A stretch of 64,000 nt of DNA, taken from G965247475 sp965247475 (GTDB taxonomy: Bacteria > Chloroflexota > UBA11872). Numbering within the stretch: position 1 is the stretch's first letter; every line of letters begins with the position of its first letter. The stretch spans positions 868,001 to 932,000 of the forward strand of contig OZ252016.1 in assembly GCA_965247475.1 (NCBI GenBank). Reading direction: 5' to 3'. The position numbers and the translations under genes were made by a program. Of the stretch, positions 1-8,081 are shown one piece after another. A model generated the notes under the pieces. It saw only the letters and a program-made list of their open reading frames with translations. It did not search any database and was not told where the DNA came from.

Positions 1-2
1 GC

Positions 3-320
3 CTGGCCTTCCGCGCCGGGTGGCTCGCGGCACACGGCATCGACGCGGCGCAGTGCAACGTCATTCGCGTCGCGGGGGATTCCATGGAGCCGACGCTGCC
101 GGACGGCTGCTCGATCCTGGTGGACCGCAGCCGCCGTGAGCCGCGCGAGGATGAGATCTTCGTGCTTAAAAGCGAGGACGGCCTGGTCGTGAAGCGCCTC
201 GGCAAGGACGCGAAAGGCCGCTGGCAGCTCCTGAGCGACAATCCGGCGAATCCACCCGCGCCGCTGCTCTACGGGGCCGAGATCATCGGCGAGGCTCGAT
301 GGATGGGGCGGTCGTTGTGA
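3..320 (+). CDS. S24-family peptidase / phage-repressor-like C-terminal domain (5' partial)
   Basis: The reading frame is already open at the left edge of the window, so only the C-terminal half of the protein is present and the true start lies outside. The motif GDSMEPTLPDG carries the nucleophilic serine (codon at 81-83), and the downstream VVKRL supplies the general-base lysine. These are the Ser-Lys dyad of the LexA/UmuD/CI-repressor peptidase domain. Such proteins usually have an N-terminal helix-turn-helix and cleave themselves when RecA is activated, which releases phage or SOS genes. The neighbouring phage-like genes fit a prophage repressor better than LexA, but the DNA-binding half needed to decide is missing. 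Confidence 0.8.
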   Translation: MAFRAGWLAAHGIDAAQCNVIRVAGDSMEPTLPDGCSILVDRSRREPREDEIFVLKSEDGLVVKRLGKDAKGRWQLLSDNPANPPAPLLYGAEIIGEARWMGRSL

Positions 321-407
321 AGCGGGGCAGATACGCCTTCCGGTAAGCTCGTCTGAGTTTCCAGCGGCGCTGTTGGGGCCGCCACCTGTCGGCGAGGGGC
401 TGCAGCT

Positions 408-1637
408 TTGTCACGGGCTTCTCGTGTCACCCTCCTGTTCACAACGCTCGCCGTCGCCTTTTCCGTCAGTGTCAGTGCCGTGTTTGCGCAGTGGCCGACC
501 TCGTGCGTTGAGCTCAACGATATCGTCGAACGCCATCGCCGCCACGAGCAGAATGTCGGGATCTACCAGCGGGCGTACGGCGACCAGGCGGAGGCCGCCT
601 GTCAGGCCGACCACCGCGCGGATGTACAGGCCGCGTTCTGGTGGGCGCTGGATGGGATCGCGCCGCCCCAGGCCGCCGACGAGGTCCCCTGGCCGACGAC
701 CTGCGTTGACCTCAACGACATTGTCGAGGCGCACCATGGAAACGACGGCAATGTTGGGATCTATCAGCGGACGTTTGGCAACCAGGCCGAAGCCACCTGC
801 CGGGCCGACCACTGGGGCGACGTGCGCCAGACGTTCTGGTGGGCCGTCACGGCGCCGCTTCCCCCTCCAGCGCCGACGCCAGCACCAGCACCAGCGCCCA
901 CGCCGACTGATAACCCCGCCTACGAGGTCGTCCGACAGGTCGCGATTGCCCGAGGAGCGGCAGTTGATCTCGCGGCGACGATCGCCGCTGATGTTGTCGG
1001 GCGCGGGACCGTCGACGCGTTCCTGCATGGGACCGATGACAGCGTCCTCTATGGGCGCTACGACTGCCAGTGGCATAGCGCCGCGTGTCCGCTGGCCCCT
1101 GAGCGGCCGGCGCCTCCGCCGGGACCGCAGATCGATCCAGCCTTGCAACCGGCGTGGGACCTCATGCTGCGGGTGGTGCTCCCGGGCGACCCGCCGACGC
1201 GCATGGGAACCGGCCCGCTCACCGTTGTGCTGGACTGGTCGCTGCCCGCCGACACCAACGCGAACTATTCCCCGAGTGCCCACACCATCTACATCAACGG
1301 GGCGCTGCGCTACGAACGGACGGAGGCGCTTGCCGCGCTGCTGGCGCATGAGGTGTGGCATTCGGTGTCGCCGATCCCACACCCTCGAGATTTTGAGGCG
1401 TGCGTTGCCGACGAAGTCTGGGCCTTCATCATCGAAGCCGTTGTGTGGTTTGAGCTCGGTGGCTTTGACCGGCCCGCCTCGACGCGGTTAGAAGGAGGGC
1501 TCAACCGCTTAATCCAGGTTCTTGTTGAAGAGGATCCCTGGGGCGCCATCGACTACGACACCGACGTGTCGGACTGGCCCCGTATGCGCGACCACGTGCT
1601 CTTCGATCGAGGCTACGTCCAAAGTTGTGCGGCGTGA
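408..1637 (+). CDS. Secreted protein with two ~55-residue repeats and an HExxH metallopeptidase-like motif
   Basis: The 409-residue product starts at TTG and has a clear signal peptide (residues 1-27, cleavage after VFA). Residues about 29-82 and 95-148 are two copies of one module: each starts WPT(S/T)CV(E/D)LNDIVE, contains NVGIYQR, and ends with FWWA. A Pro/Ala/Thr linker (about 150-170) follows. The C-terminal domain contains AHEVWHS at residues 313-319, an HExxH zinc-binding pattern, followed by ACVADEVWAF, where a further acidic ligand could lie. Family and substrate are not recognised. It is secreted and may be a zinc-dependent hydrolase. It sits between the S24 repressor fragment and a convergent phage-like operon, so it could be a prophage cargo gene or host DNA. 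Confidence 0.75.
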   Translation: MSRASRVTLLFTTLAVAFSVSVSAVFAQWPTSCVELNDIVERHRRHEQNVGIYQRAYGDQAEAACQADHRADVQAAFWWALDGIAPPQAADEVPWPTTCVDLNDIVEAHHGNDGNVGIYQRTFGNQAEATCRADHWGDVRQTFWWAVTAPLPPPAPTPAPAPAPTPTDNPAYEVVRQVAIARGAAVDLAATIAADVVGRGTVDAFLHGTDDSVLYGRYDCQWHSAACPLAPERPAPPPGPQIDPALQPAWDLMLRVVLPGDPPTRMGTGPLTVVLDWSLPADTNANYSPSAHTIYINGALRYERTEALAALLAHEVWHSVSPIPHPRDFEACVADEVWAFIIEAVVWFELGGFDRPASTRLEGGLNRLIQVLVEEDPWGAIDYDTDVSDWPRMRDHVLFDRGYVQSCAA

Positions 1638-1655
1638 AGGCGGCAGGGGCGCCGG

Positions 1656-2948
1656 TCACGCCGCATCGACCCGCACCCGCGGCACGCTGGCCCGGTCGTC
1701 CAGATACAGGGGCCAGAGGCCGGTGATCCCATGCGCCCGGTGGACGCAGAAGAGCTTCTGGCTGGGCACCGAGTTCGCCGCGAGCTCGCGCTGGCTGTAC
1801 ATCGACCCCCCGGGCCAGGCGCCATTGACGAGGATGTCGCCGGACGCCATTTCCAGCCAGGCGCGCGTGTGAAAGTGGCCGATGCACATCGTGTCGAAGG
1901 CGACGCCTGAGAGATCCGCCGGCAAGCGCGCCTGCACCATCTGGAACATCTGGGTGTGCTTGCGAATGGTGCCGTAGAGCGGGATTCCGGCCCAGCCGCG
2001 AATGTTGTCCCCGTGCATGAGCAGGAAGCGGTGCCCTTGGCGTTCCACCAGCTGCCACCAGGCGTCGGTCGGGTGCCACACGATCCGCTCCTGGTCGCGC
2101 AGCAACGTCGCCATGAACTGCTCGCAGATCCAGTCGAAGGACATGGTGGGCGGCGCCGCGCTGCGGCCGAAGGTCATGCGGCCGTGGTTGCCGCGGACCG
2201 GGTAGATATGGATGGACTCGAAGTAGGGCAACCAGCCCGCCACCATGCGGGCGAGCACGGCGGGCACATGCACGACCTGGAGCGCGACGTGTTGGTCGAT
2301 CTCGTGGTGCTGGCCCTTGAAGATCTCCTGCCCTTCGATCAGATCCCCCAAGCAGAAGATGTTCAGCCGGCGGACGTGGCTCCCGTACTTGTCCTTGATG
2401 CTGACGAGCCGTTCGTGGAGACGGGTGGCGCGTTGATGGAACGTGCCCGAGTCGTAGCTTGAGAGTCCCCCGGTTTCGGAGGCGCGGATATAGGACCCGC
2501 CGTGTACATCGCTGAGTAACAGCACCATTTCTTCCTCGGACGTCTCGCCGGCAACCGTGGACGCGCGCATCGGCTGGGTCGGGATGGCGGGCACCAACGG
2601 TGTGAGGGCAGCCACCACCGTGTCCGCCCATGAGGTCTCGTCGAGATGGCGCTTCTGGGCCTTCCGGAGGGCTCGCACCTCTTGCGTGAGCCGGTGCTCG
2701 CGGCCTTCGTCACGCGGGGGCGGCGGCGGACGAATCCGTGCCGCCGCGGCGTCGCGCGCCGCATAGGTGCGGGCTCGCGTCTCCGCGCTCTTGCGCCGCC
2801 GGCCGGCCGGGAAGTGCCGGGCGGCGTTGACCAGCGAGCTCGTGGTGATCCCGTAGGCCTCCGCGAGCTCGTGGTTGGTGCGGTCGGGGTACGACGCCCG
2901 GATCGCCGCCTTGTCGGCGTCGGCGAGCTGGCCCCAGGTGGTCGTCAT
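1656..2948 (-). CDS. Phage-type metallophosphoesterase with N-terminal helix-turn-helix region
   Basis: A 430-residue protein. The calcineurin-like phosphoesterase signature is complete: LLLSDVHGG (DxH), CLGDLIEG (GDxxxx), VRGNHGR (GNHx), LMHGDN and IGHFHT (GHxH), spread over roughly residues 145-370. These residues bind a dinuclear metal centre that hydrolyses phosphomono- or diesters; the substrate is unknown. Residues 1-60 (ADKAAIRASYP, NHELAEAYGITTSSLVNAA) look like a small helix-turn-helix domain, and a basic, charged linker follows. It is the last gene of the minus-strand phage-like operon and overlaps the upstream gene by 4 nt (ATGA). A role in phage nucleotide or nucleic-acid processing is inference. 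Confidence 0.82.
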   Translation of the reverse strand: MTTTWGQLADADKAAIRASYPDRTNHELAEAYGITTSSLVNAARHFPAGRRRKSAETRARTYAARDAAAARIRPPPPPRDEGREHRLTQEVRALRKAQKRHLDETSWADTVVAALTPLVPAIPTQPMRASTVAGETSEEEMVLLLSDVHGGSYIRASETGGLSSYDSGTFHQRATRLHERLVSIKDKYGSHVRRLNIFCLGDLIEGQEIFKGQHHEIDQHVALQVVHVPAVLARMVAGWLPYFESIHIYPVRGNHGRMTFGRSAAPPTMSFDWICEQFMATLLRDQERIVWHPTDAWWQLVERQGHRFLLMHGDNIRGWAGIPLYGTIRKHTQMFQMVQARLPADLSGVAFDTMCIGHFHTRAWLEMASGDILVNGAWPGGSMYSQRELAANSVPSQKLFCVHRAHGITGLWPLYLDDRASVPRVRVDAA

Positions 2949-3571
2949 TCACCGGCCGCCTGGGCCTGCGCCACCATCTCGCAGGTCTCGGCGTAGCCGG
3001 CGATGTCCACGCGGTTGTCGCGCGTGGGCCGGTGCAGCTCGCGGCTGATCTTCAGCCCGCACATCATGAGGGCGACGACCCGCGGGTCGAGATCAGGAAC
3101 GTCGATCGACACGCCGTGGGTCCGCAGCCAGCGCTCGAGGATCGACGACCAGATGCGGCCGGTGCACGCGAAGTCCACGGACGGATGCCCGTACGCCTCG
3201 TGTCGATCGCCGTGGACGATCCGCTGCGCTTCTTGCAGCGCCGTCTCGGGCTCAAGCGGGAGCCCGGACCGAGCGTCGAGGACGTCCAGCCCGAGTTCAC
3301 CGGCGATGGCGTGCTCCAGCCGCGCACCCGCGGAGTCCTGCCAACCGGGCAGCATCGCGATCGCGTCGACCGTCAGCAGGTGTTCGAGATCCGTGCGCAT
3401 GTAGTCTGATCGCGGTCGTGACGCGTCGCCCCCAAAGCTCTCGGCCGGATTGACCACACCCCACCCCAGCGCGCGCCACTGCTGCGCCGCCGCGCCGAAC
3501 GCCGGGTAGTTGTAGTTCGGCGCTCCGGTCATCGGGCCGGAGATGTAGACGCGCGGGTGCCGGTCAGCCAC
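2945..3571 (-). CDS. DUF4406 (deoxyribosyltransferase-like) fused to DUF6378 phage protein
   Basis: The N-terminal part (about 100 residues) has RVYISGPMTG, a conserved NPAE block and a terminal SAGARLEHAIA-type helix, typical of DUF4406, which has the nucleoside 2-deoxyribosyltransferase fold. The C-terminal part has VHGDRHEAYGHP, the IWSSIL segment, LMMCGLKISRE and DNRVDIAGYAET, matching DUF6378. Both domains are common in tailed-phage genomes, often as neighbouring genes. I place the start at GTG 3571 rather than at the longer ATG 3616: it is preceded by GAGGG at suitable spacing and leaves a short gap to the upstream gene instead of an overlap. The product is about 208 aa. A role in phage nucleotide metabolism is plausible but unproven. 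Confidence 0.8.
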   Translation of the reverse strand: MADRHPRVYISGPMTGAPNYNYPAFGAAAQQWRALGWGVVNPAESFGGDASRPRSDYMRTDLEHLLTVDAIAMLPGWQDSAGARLEHAIAGELGLDVLDARSGLPLEPETALQEAQRIVHGDRHEAYGHPSVDFACTGRIWSSILERWLRTHGVSIDVPDLDPRVVALMMCGLKISRELHRPTRDNRVDIAGYAETCEMVAQAQAAGE

Positions 3572-3582
3572 GCAGGCCGCCC

Positions 3583-4254
3583 TCAATACACCAGGGCGCG
3601 GGGCACGAATCCCCAATGCGCCTCGACGCCGTTGTCGTAGATGTCCTCGATGTCGGCGCCGGTGAGCACCTCATCGGTGATAAACACATCGTCCACGTAT
3701 CCGTCCAGACTCCACCCTGCCCTCGCGCGGAGCCGGCCAATCTCGAGATCGTTGGTCGGGGCGCCCAAGCCCGCGGTGTGGGCGGCGTTGGCCTTGTCAA
3801 CCGCGTCCACCCAGATGCGGACGGTGTTCGCGTCGGCGTCGTGGACCCCAACCACGTGGTACCAGGTGTCGAGGGCCGGACGGATGTCCGAATGCACTTG
3901 CGTGAGGCTGGACGACGCGGCGGCGGCCACGTAGAACTCCCCGGTTAGCTGGTTGACGCTGACGGAGAACCCGTCCGCATTGCCGTCTTGCTTACTGATG
4001 AGGGCGGCGTAGTTGCTGGCGTGGATCGAATCCAGCTTTACCCAGCCGCCGGCGCTGCGACTCACATCGCCCCAGGTCAAGCCATCGGCCACGTTGAACC
4101 ACTCAGCGCTCGCCTGTTGGAGCCGGATCGACGTCCCGACCTTGCCGGTCTGCGCATACACCGGCGTGCCGTTCTCGGCCATGGTGTTCGCGCCCGCCGA
4201 ATCGACGGCCCCGCCACTCGCATCGTCAAGCGTCCAGTGCCCCAGGAGCGCCAT
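3583..4254 (-). CDS. LamG/concanavalin A-like lectin domain protein, phage structural
   Basis: A 223-residue protein that is essentially one Laminin-G-3 / ConA-like domain. It opens with LGHWTLDDASGG, has the central WVKLDS and GFSVSVN strands, the TWYHVVGVHD motif, and ends with the diagnostic GYVDDVFITDEVLT block. Such domains bind glycans or form jelly-roll appendages. Here it directly follows the tail-fibre-like gene with a 1-nt TAATG overlap, so the likely role is a receptor-binding or virion-decorating protein. There is no signal peptide, which also fits a virion protein rather than a secreted host lectin. Host receptor unknown. Confidence 0.8.
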   Translation of the reverse strand: MALLGHWTLDDASGGAVDSAGANTMAENGTPVYAQTGKVGTSIRLQQASAEWFNVADGLTWGDVSRSAGGWVKLDSIHASNYAALISKQDGNADGFSVSVNQLTGEFYVAAAASSSLTQVHSDIRPALDTWYHVVGVHDADANTVRIWVDAVDKANAAHTAGLGAPTNDLEIGRLRARAGWSLDGYVDDVFITDEVLTGADIEDIYDNGVEAHWGFVPRALVY

Positions 4255-5042
4255 TACGGGTGCCTGAATCCGAGCGTGACGAGCAGGCCCTTGGGCGCGG
4301 TGGTGCTGACGGCGTCCACATCGATCGCGATGAGGTCGTGTTCCGTCACGCCGTTGTTCACGGTGTCAATCACGGCCGCGGTCGCCGCAGTGTCAGAGCC
4401 AGTCTCGCCCGAGTCGATAGTGAGCGTGGTGAGCAGCAGGTCGGCGGCCTGGGTCACGTTCCGGATCTGGATGTCGGTGGTGCCCGTGGTGCCGGCGGTG
4501 ATGACCGCCGCGTGCACGTCGACGAGCTGCATGCCGCCGATCCGCGCATCGATATGGACGTAGAACTGGCCGTCGCCGGTGACCACCGGCGAGTTGAAGT
4601 TGGCCACCACCGCCTGCACAGCACGCTCGCCCATCGTCGCGGCGATCGGCATCGCGTCGGCCCGGACGTAGACCAGGCATCGCCACCTCGCGGTCGTCGA
4701 GTTGATCGACTCCCAGATCGACGTGTCCCCGGGCGCGGTCGTGATGGTGGCGCCCCCGGGCAGGATAAAGCTGGTGGCGTTGTGCGTGAGCGTCAGGGCC
4801 GCGGCAAAGGTGACGTACTTGCGGACGCCCTTGTTCGCCGCGCTGAACGCCGTGACCGCGGCGGTGCCAGTGATCGTGAACGAGGCATACGCCGGCAGAG
4901 GGACCGTCGCGGCGCTGGCCACGTCGGCGCCGCGGGTGAACTGGTCGTCGAGCGTGTCCGCGATGCGGTTGTCGTCGGCGATGGCGTACGGCTCGGTCTC
5001 GAGCGGCTTCGGGAGCGCGAGGGTGGGCGTTGACGTGGGCAT
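4254..5042 (-). CDS. Phage tail-fibre/appendage-like protein
   Basis: A 262-residue, Ala/Thr/Val-rich beta-type protein. The segment around residues 50-125 (the TLTHNATSFILPGG and TTAPGDTSIWES motifs, then WRCLVY) is the pattern seen in many phage tail-fibre and collar proteins. The rest is low in cysteine and rich in alternating small residues, as expected for a fibrous trimer. The start ATG directly follows a small open frame (stop 5043-5045), and the stop overlaps the LamG gene. No collagen-like repeats or chaperone domain are seen. The function call is from pattern memory and position in the phage-like operon. Confidence 0.7.
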   Translation of the reverse strand: MPTSTPTLALPKPLETEPYAIADDNRIADTLDDQFTRGADVASAATVPLPAYASFTITGTAAVTAFSAANKGVRKYVTFAAALTLTHNATSFILPGGATITTAPGDTSIWESINSTTARWRCLVYVRADAMPIAATMGERAVQAVVANFNSPVVTGDGQFYVHIDARIGGMQLVDVHAAVITAGTTGTTDIQIRNVTQAADLLLTTLTIDSGETGSDTAATAAVIDTVNNGVTEHDLIAIDVDAVSTTAPKGLLVTLGFRHP

Positions 5043-5150
5043 CTAGGCCGCGACTCCGTCCGCCAGCTGCTGGTGCGTGAAGGCCGCCAGCTGCCCGTAG
5101 GTGAAGGACCCCAGCCGCGCAGGCGGACGGAGTTCCCGCTGCCGTGCCAC
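5043..5150 (-). CDS. Small (35 aa) hypothetical protein at the head of the phage-like operon
   Basis: Short frame starting at GTG 5150 and ending directly before the tail-fibre ATG. A good Shine-Dalgarno (TGAGGG, about 9 nt from the GTG) precedes it, nearly the same string as that before the DUF4406 gene. The peptide contains an internal near-repeat, GSFTYGQLAAFT followed by HQQLADGV, a (T/S)xxQLAxxT-like helix pattern. Function unknown; position suggests a virion-associated or tail-operon peptide. Confidence is limited by its size. Confidence 0.4.
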   Translation of the reverse strand: MARQRELRPPARLGSFTYGQLAAFTHQQLADGVAA

Positions 5151-5532
5151 AAAAGACGACCCTCAATCCTGGTGCCAGCACGTCGGGAAGAACGGTCACT
5201 GCGCGACTCCGGGTGGGGATCGAGCAGTATCCCTGACCCGACGACGCCGGTTGGTCATGGGCTTGATCGGAGTGCTGTCGTACGGCCGGCCGCGCCCACC
5301 CTCGGCGAGGGCCAGGCGCGGGTCTAGCTCGGATAGCTGGAGCCCGGCCGTTAGTCCCGCGCTAGCACCCAAATCCACCGATTAGGGCGCGGAACCGCTG
5401 AGCCGTCGCGGCACGGGGCGTCCGAAGATCGCCAGACGGCCGGTGAAGATCGGCGTTTTCTGCGTCCGCGATCCCTCCTCGCGCCGACGCGGGGTACCCT
5501 AAGGCCCAACACCGGCGCCGGAGCCCGACCTA
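5151..5532. other. Intergenic stretch at the right edge of the phage-like block
   Basis: About 380 bases with no convincing gene. One GTG-initiated minus-strand frame of 60 codons exists (5196-5378), but its first half uses CTA leucine codons that are rare elsewhere in the window and it resembles nothing I know. No tRNA, integrase or clear direct repeat marking an attachment site could be seen. The promoter for the minus-strand operon must lie here if it is transcribed independently, but no good -35/-10 pair stands out. Confidence 0.4.
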
Positions 5533-6000
5533 GTGGCGGCACTCACGTATTCGCAGGAGATCGGCGCGCCCATCGAGACCGTCTTCGAGCTGGTGGACTA
5601 CGGCGAGAATCTGAAGCTGTGGATGGATGGGGTCGAGGAAACGACCTACACGTCCGAGGTCGATCGCAACAACCCGGTCGGCGCGACCTTCAAGCAGCGG
5701 ATTCGTGAGGGCGGGCGTGTGTCGGAGTACGACGGCGAGTGGGTCGCGTACGCCCGACCGAACCACATCGGCGTGACGATCGGGAGCGGGTCGTTCCAGT
5801 TCCAGACCGACTACCGGTTCTCGTCCACCCCGTCCGGGACGCGACTCGATTGCTCGGCCGATGTAGTCGCTTCCACATGGTGGGTCCGCATCCTGAGCCT
5901 GCTGATGAATTGGTTCACCAAGCGAATCCTCGTCAAGCAGATGACCAAGCTCAAGGAAGTCGCGGAAGCGCGAGCCGGAGAAGAGGCGGCGGAGGTTTAG
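5533..6000 (+). CDS. SRPBCC (START/polyketide-cyclase-like) family protein
   Basis: A 155-residue protein starting at GTG. The N-terminus (YSQEIGAPIETVFELVDYGENLKLWMDG) is the first beta strand and helix of the helix-grip fold, where the domain begins with an 'I.AP.E.VFE.V.D..N...W' pattern. A glycine/valine-rich sheet follows (GATFKQRI, EWVAYARPNHIGVTI), and the C-terminal helix is long and basic (WFTKRILVKQMTKLKEVAEA). These proteins bind hydrophobic ligands; the ligand is unknown. Gene order suggests it precedes a dehydrogenase and an amidohydrolase on the same strand, with a 56-nt gap. Confidence 0.7.
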   Translation: MAALTYSQEIGAPIETVFELVDYGENLKLWMDGVEETTYTSEVDRNNPVGATFKQRIREGGRVSEYDGEWVAYARPNHIGVTIGSGSFQFQTDYRFSSTPSGTRLDCSADVVASTWWVRILSLLMNWFTKRILVKQMTKLKEVAEARAGEEAAEV

Positions 6001-6056
6001 GCACACCGACCGGCGGCGCGATCGAGCATTGAGCGAAGCAGCCGGCCCGGCAATCG

Positions 6057-7118
6057 ATGATGGGGGGCCTCGTGGTAACGAAGACGGCTGACGCGCTTCG
6101 GGAGTTCGTGACCAACATCCTGCTCGTGGCGGGCGCCGATCAATGGAACGCCGACGGCTGCGCCGAGCACCTGGTTCTCGCGAATCTCAGCGGCGTGGAC
6201 ACGCACGGCATCTGGCCGCTCCCGCTATATGTCCAGGCGATCAAGGCGGGCGAGCTTCTGCCCACCCAGCGGCCGGAAGTGGTGAGGGAAACCGAGACGA
6301 CCGCGCTCGTGAGAGGCAACTACACGTTCGGTCACGTAACCGCGCGCCTGGCCACGGAGGTGGCGATCGAAAAGGCCAAGGCTTGGGGTGTGGCGGTCGT
6401 GTCGATGGTCGAGGCGAACCACATCGGGAGGCTGGGGCATTTCGTCGAAATGGCCGCTGACGAGCGGTTGATCGCCATGGTGTGGTCCGGCGGTTTCGGG
6501 GAGGTGGAGCCCGTGGCCGTTCCATATGGCGGGCGCAAGAGCGTGCTGCATACGAATCCAATCGCGGTTGGATTCCCGACGAGCAATGAGCCCCCCATGA
6601 TGTTTGACTTCGCGACGACCAAGTTGTCCGGCGTCAAGGTTGCCAACGCGCACCGACGAAACCAGCCGCTCTCGCCCGGGGCGGTGGTGGACAAGCACGG
6701 CAACCCGACCACCAACGCGAGCGACTTCTTTGATGGCGGTGCGGCCGTATTGTTCGGCGAGCACAAGGGATACGGGCTTGCCATGGCGGGCGAGTACCTG
6801 GGGCGCATTGTTGGGGGCGCCGATGATTTCGCCGACGAGCGCCGCGGGGGAGCGACGATGCGCCACCAGGGCGTAACCATCATCGTGCTCAAGCCGGACC
6901 TCTTTCAGCCCTTCGAGAGCTACGCCGCGCGCGCGGACGAGATGGTTCAGCGGGTTCGGGCCATACCTCCCGCGCCCGGGTTCGACGAGGTCCTCGCGCC
7001 GGGCGACATGGAAGCGCGCACGCGCGAGATCCGCCGTCGCGACGGCATCCCGATCGAGGACGACACCTGGGAGTCGATTGTGACCGTCGCGGAGTCGCTT
7101 GGCGTCGAGCCGATCTGA
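6057..7118 (+). CDS. Malate/L-lactate/ureidoglycolate dehydrogenase family (Ldh_2) oxidoreductase
   Basis: A 353-residue NAD(P)-dependent 2-hydroxyacid dehydrogenase of the Ldh_2 type, which lacks a Rossmann fold. Family landmarks are LSGVDTHGIWPLPLY near the N-terminus (catalytic-histidine region), VEANHIGRLGHFVE, VPYGGRKSVLHTNPIAVGFP, MMFDFATTKLSGVKV and EHKGYGLAMAGEYL. The enzyme oxidises or reduces a small 2-hydroxy/2-oxo acid such as malate, lactate, ureidoglycolate or sulfolactate; the motifs do not choose among them. The start may be ATG 6057/6060, or GTG 6072 with a G-rich stretch just upstream. It is followed within 33 nt by an amidohydrolase, suggesting one catabolic unit. Confidence 0.85.
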   Translation: MMGGLVVTKTADALREFVTNILLVAGADQWNADGCAEHLVLANLSGVDTHGIWPLPLYVQAIKAGELLPTQRPEVVRETETTALVRGNYTFGHVTARLATEVAIEKAKAWGVAVVSMVEANHIGRLGHFVEMAADERLIAMVWSGGFGEVEPVAVPYGGRKSVLHTNPIAVGFPTSNEPPMMFDFATTKLSGVKVANAHRRNQPLSPGAVVDKHGNPTTNASDFFDGGAAVLFGEHKGYGLAMAGEYLGRIVGGADDFADERRGGATMRHQGVTIIVLKPDLFQPFESYAARADEMVQRVRAIPPAPGFDEVLAPGDMEARTREIRRRDGIPIEDDTWESIVTVAESLGVEPI

Positions 7119-7151
7119 CGCCGCGCTCACGCCAGCACTCGGAGAAGACCG

Positions 7152-8021
7152 ATGAACGAAGCCGGCTTGATCGACACCCACGTCCATATGTGGCGTGTGG
7201 AGCTTGCGCGCCAGACCTGGATGACCGACGCGCTCGACTACATCGCCCGGGATTTCGGTCCGCCGGAGTTCAGGGAGGCGACCGCCGGCACCGGCGTTAC
7301 GCGCGCGGTCGTGATCGAGGCCGGGCAAACGCCGGCCGAGAATCAGGCGCTGGCGGAGACTGCCGCCTCGTCGGACCTGGTCGCCGGCATCGCGCCCTGG
7401 GTTGACATAACCAGTCCATCACTGGCCGGCGAGCTGGACCGCTGGCAGCAGCACCCCAAGTTCGTGGGGATTCGGATGGGGTTCCAGGGCGACGAGGACC
7501 CCGATGCGGTAACCCGGCCGAAGGTCATGGATGGGCTTCGAGAGATCGCTCGCCGCGGGCTCGTCTTCGAATTCCTTGTCGACACAGCCCAGCTAGCGGG
7601 TGTCCTGACCGCCCACCAGCAGGTTCCGGACCTCCGGTCGGTTGTCGAGCATTTGGCCAAGCCCGACATGATCGGGGGCTCGGACGACGATGTTTGGTAC
7701 CAGGCCATGGGCAGGATCGCGGCCGAGACCGCCGCGGTGGGCAAGCTCTCGCTGTCACCGTTGCCGGCTGCCATCGAGACCGCGGCCAAGGACCCCGGCC
7801 AGGGGTGGAACATCAATGCCGTGCGTCCATATGTGCAGTTCATGCTCGAGCGGTTCGGTGCGCGGCGGCTGATGTGGGGGAGCGACTGGCCGATCGCACT
7901 CGTTACGACCGACTACGCGTCGACGCTCGATGCGATGCGGCAGGCGATCGGCGCCGTGAGCGAGCCCGACGAGCGACGGATCTTTGGCGAAACGGCCGTG
8001 GACGTCTACCGGCTCGCGTAG
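7152..8021 (+). CDS. Amidohydrolase family 2 (COG3618-like lactonase/hydrolase)
   Basis: A 289-residue TIM-barrel metal hydrolase. The metal-binding IDTHVHMW is at residues 7-14, VVEHLAKPDM marks the central histidine strand, and RRLMWGSDWPI near the C-terminus provides the conserved aspartate. This arrangement is shared with L-fuconolactone, L-rhamnono-lactone and 2-pyrone-4,6-dicarboxylate hydrolases. The exact substrate is not readable. An AGAAGA-type ribosome site (GGAGAAGACCG) precedes the ATG. With the upstream Ldh_2 dehydrogenase it could form a two-step sugar-acid or lactone pathway (inference). Confidence 0.85.
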   Translation: MNEAGLIDTHVHMWRVELARQTWMTDALDYIARDFGPPEFREATAGTGVTRAVVIEAGQTPAENQALAETAASSDLVAGIAPWVDITSPSLAGELDRWQQHPKFVGIRMGFQGDEDPDAVTRPKVMDGLREIARRGLVFEFLVDTAQLAGVLTAHQQVPDLRSVVEHLAKPDMIGGSDDDVWYQAMGRIAAETAAVGKLSLSPLPAAIETAAKDPGQGWNINAVRPYVQFMLERFGARRLMWGSDWPIALVTTDYASTLDAMRQAIGAVSEPDERRIFGETAVDVYRLA

Positions 8022-8056
8022 AAGCCCGAGCCTGTAGTCCCCCTGGCCCGTGAGGG

Positions 8057-8070
8057 CGGTTCGCGAACCG
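8057..8070. repeat. Perfect 14-bp palindrome between convergent genes
   Basis: CGGTTCGCGAACCG lies in the 60-nt gap between the convergent amidohydrolase and cysteine-cluster genes, within a longer GC-rich context. Its location suggests a bidirectional transcription-end hairpin, but there is no T-tract on either side. Confidence 0.35.
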
Positions 8071-8081
8071 GGCGGCGGGGC

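Noticed and set aside
373..1491. Alternative plus-strand frame overlapping the secreted HExxH protein
   Set aside because: The competing frame is Arg/Ser/Pro-rich; the 408 frame has a signal peptide and duplicated module.
5196..5378. 60-codon minus-strand frame in the gap after the phage-like operon
   Set aside because: The first half uses rare CTA codons, there is no ribosome site, and the product resembles nothing known.
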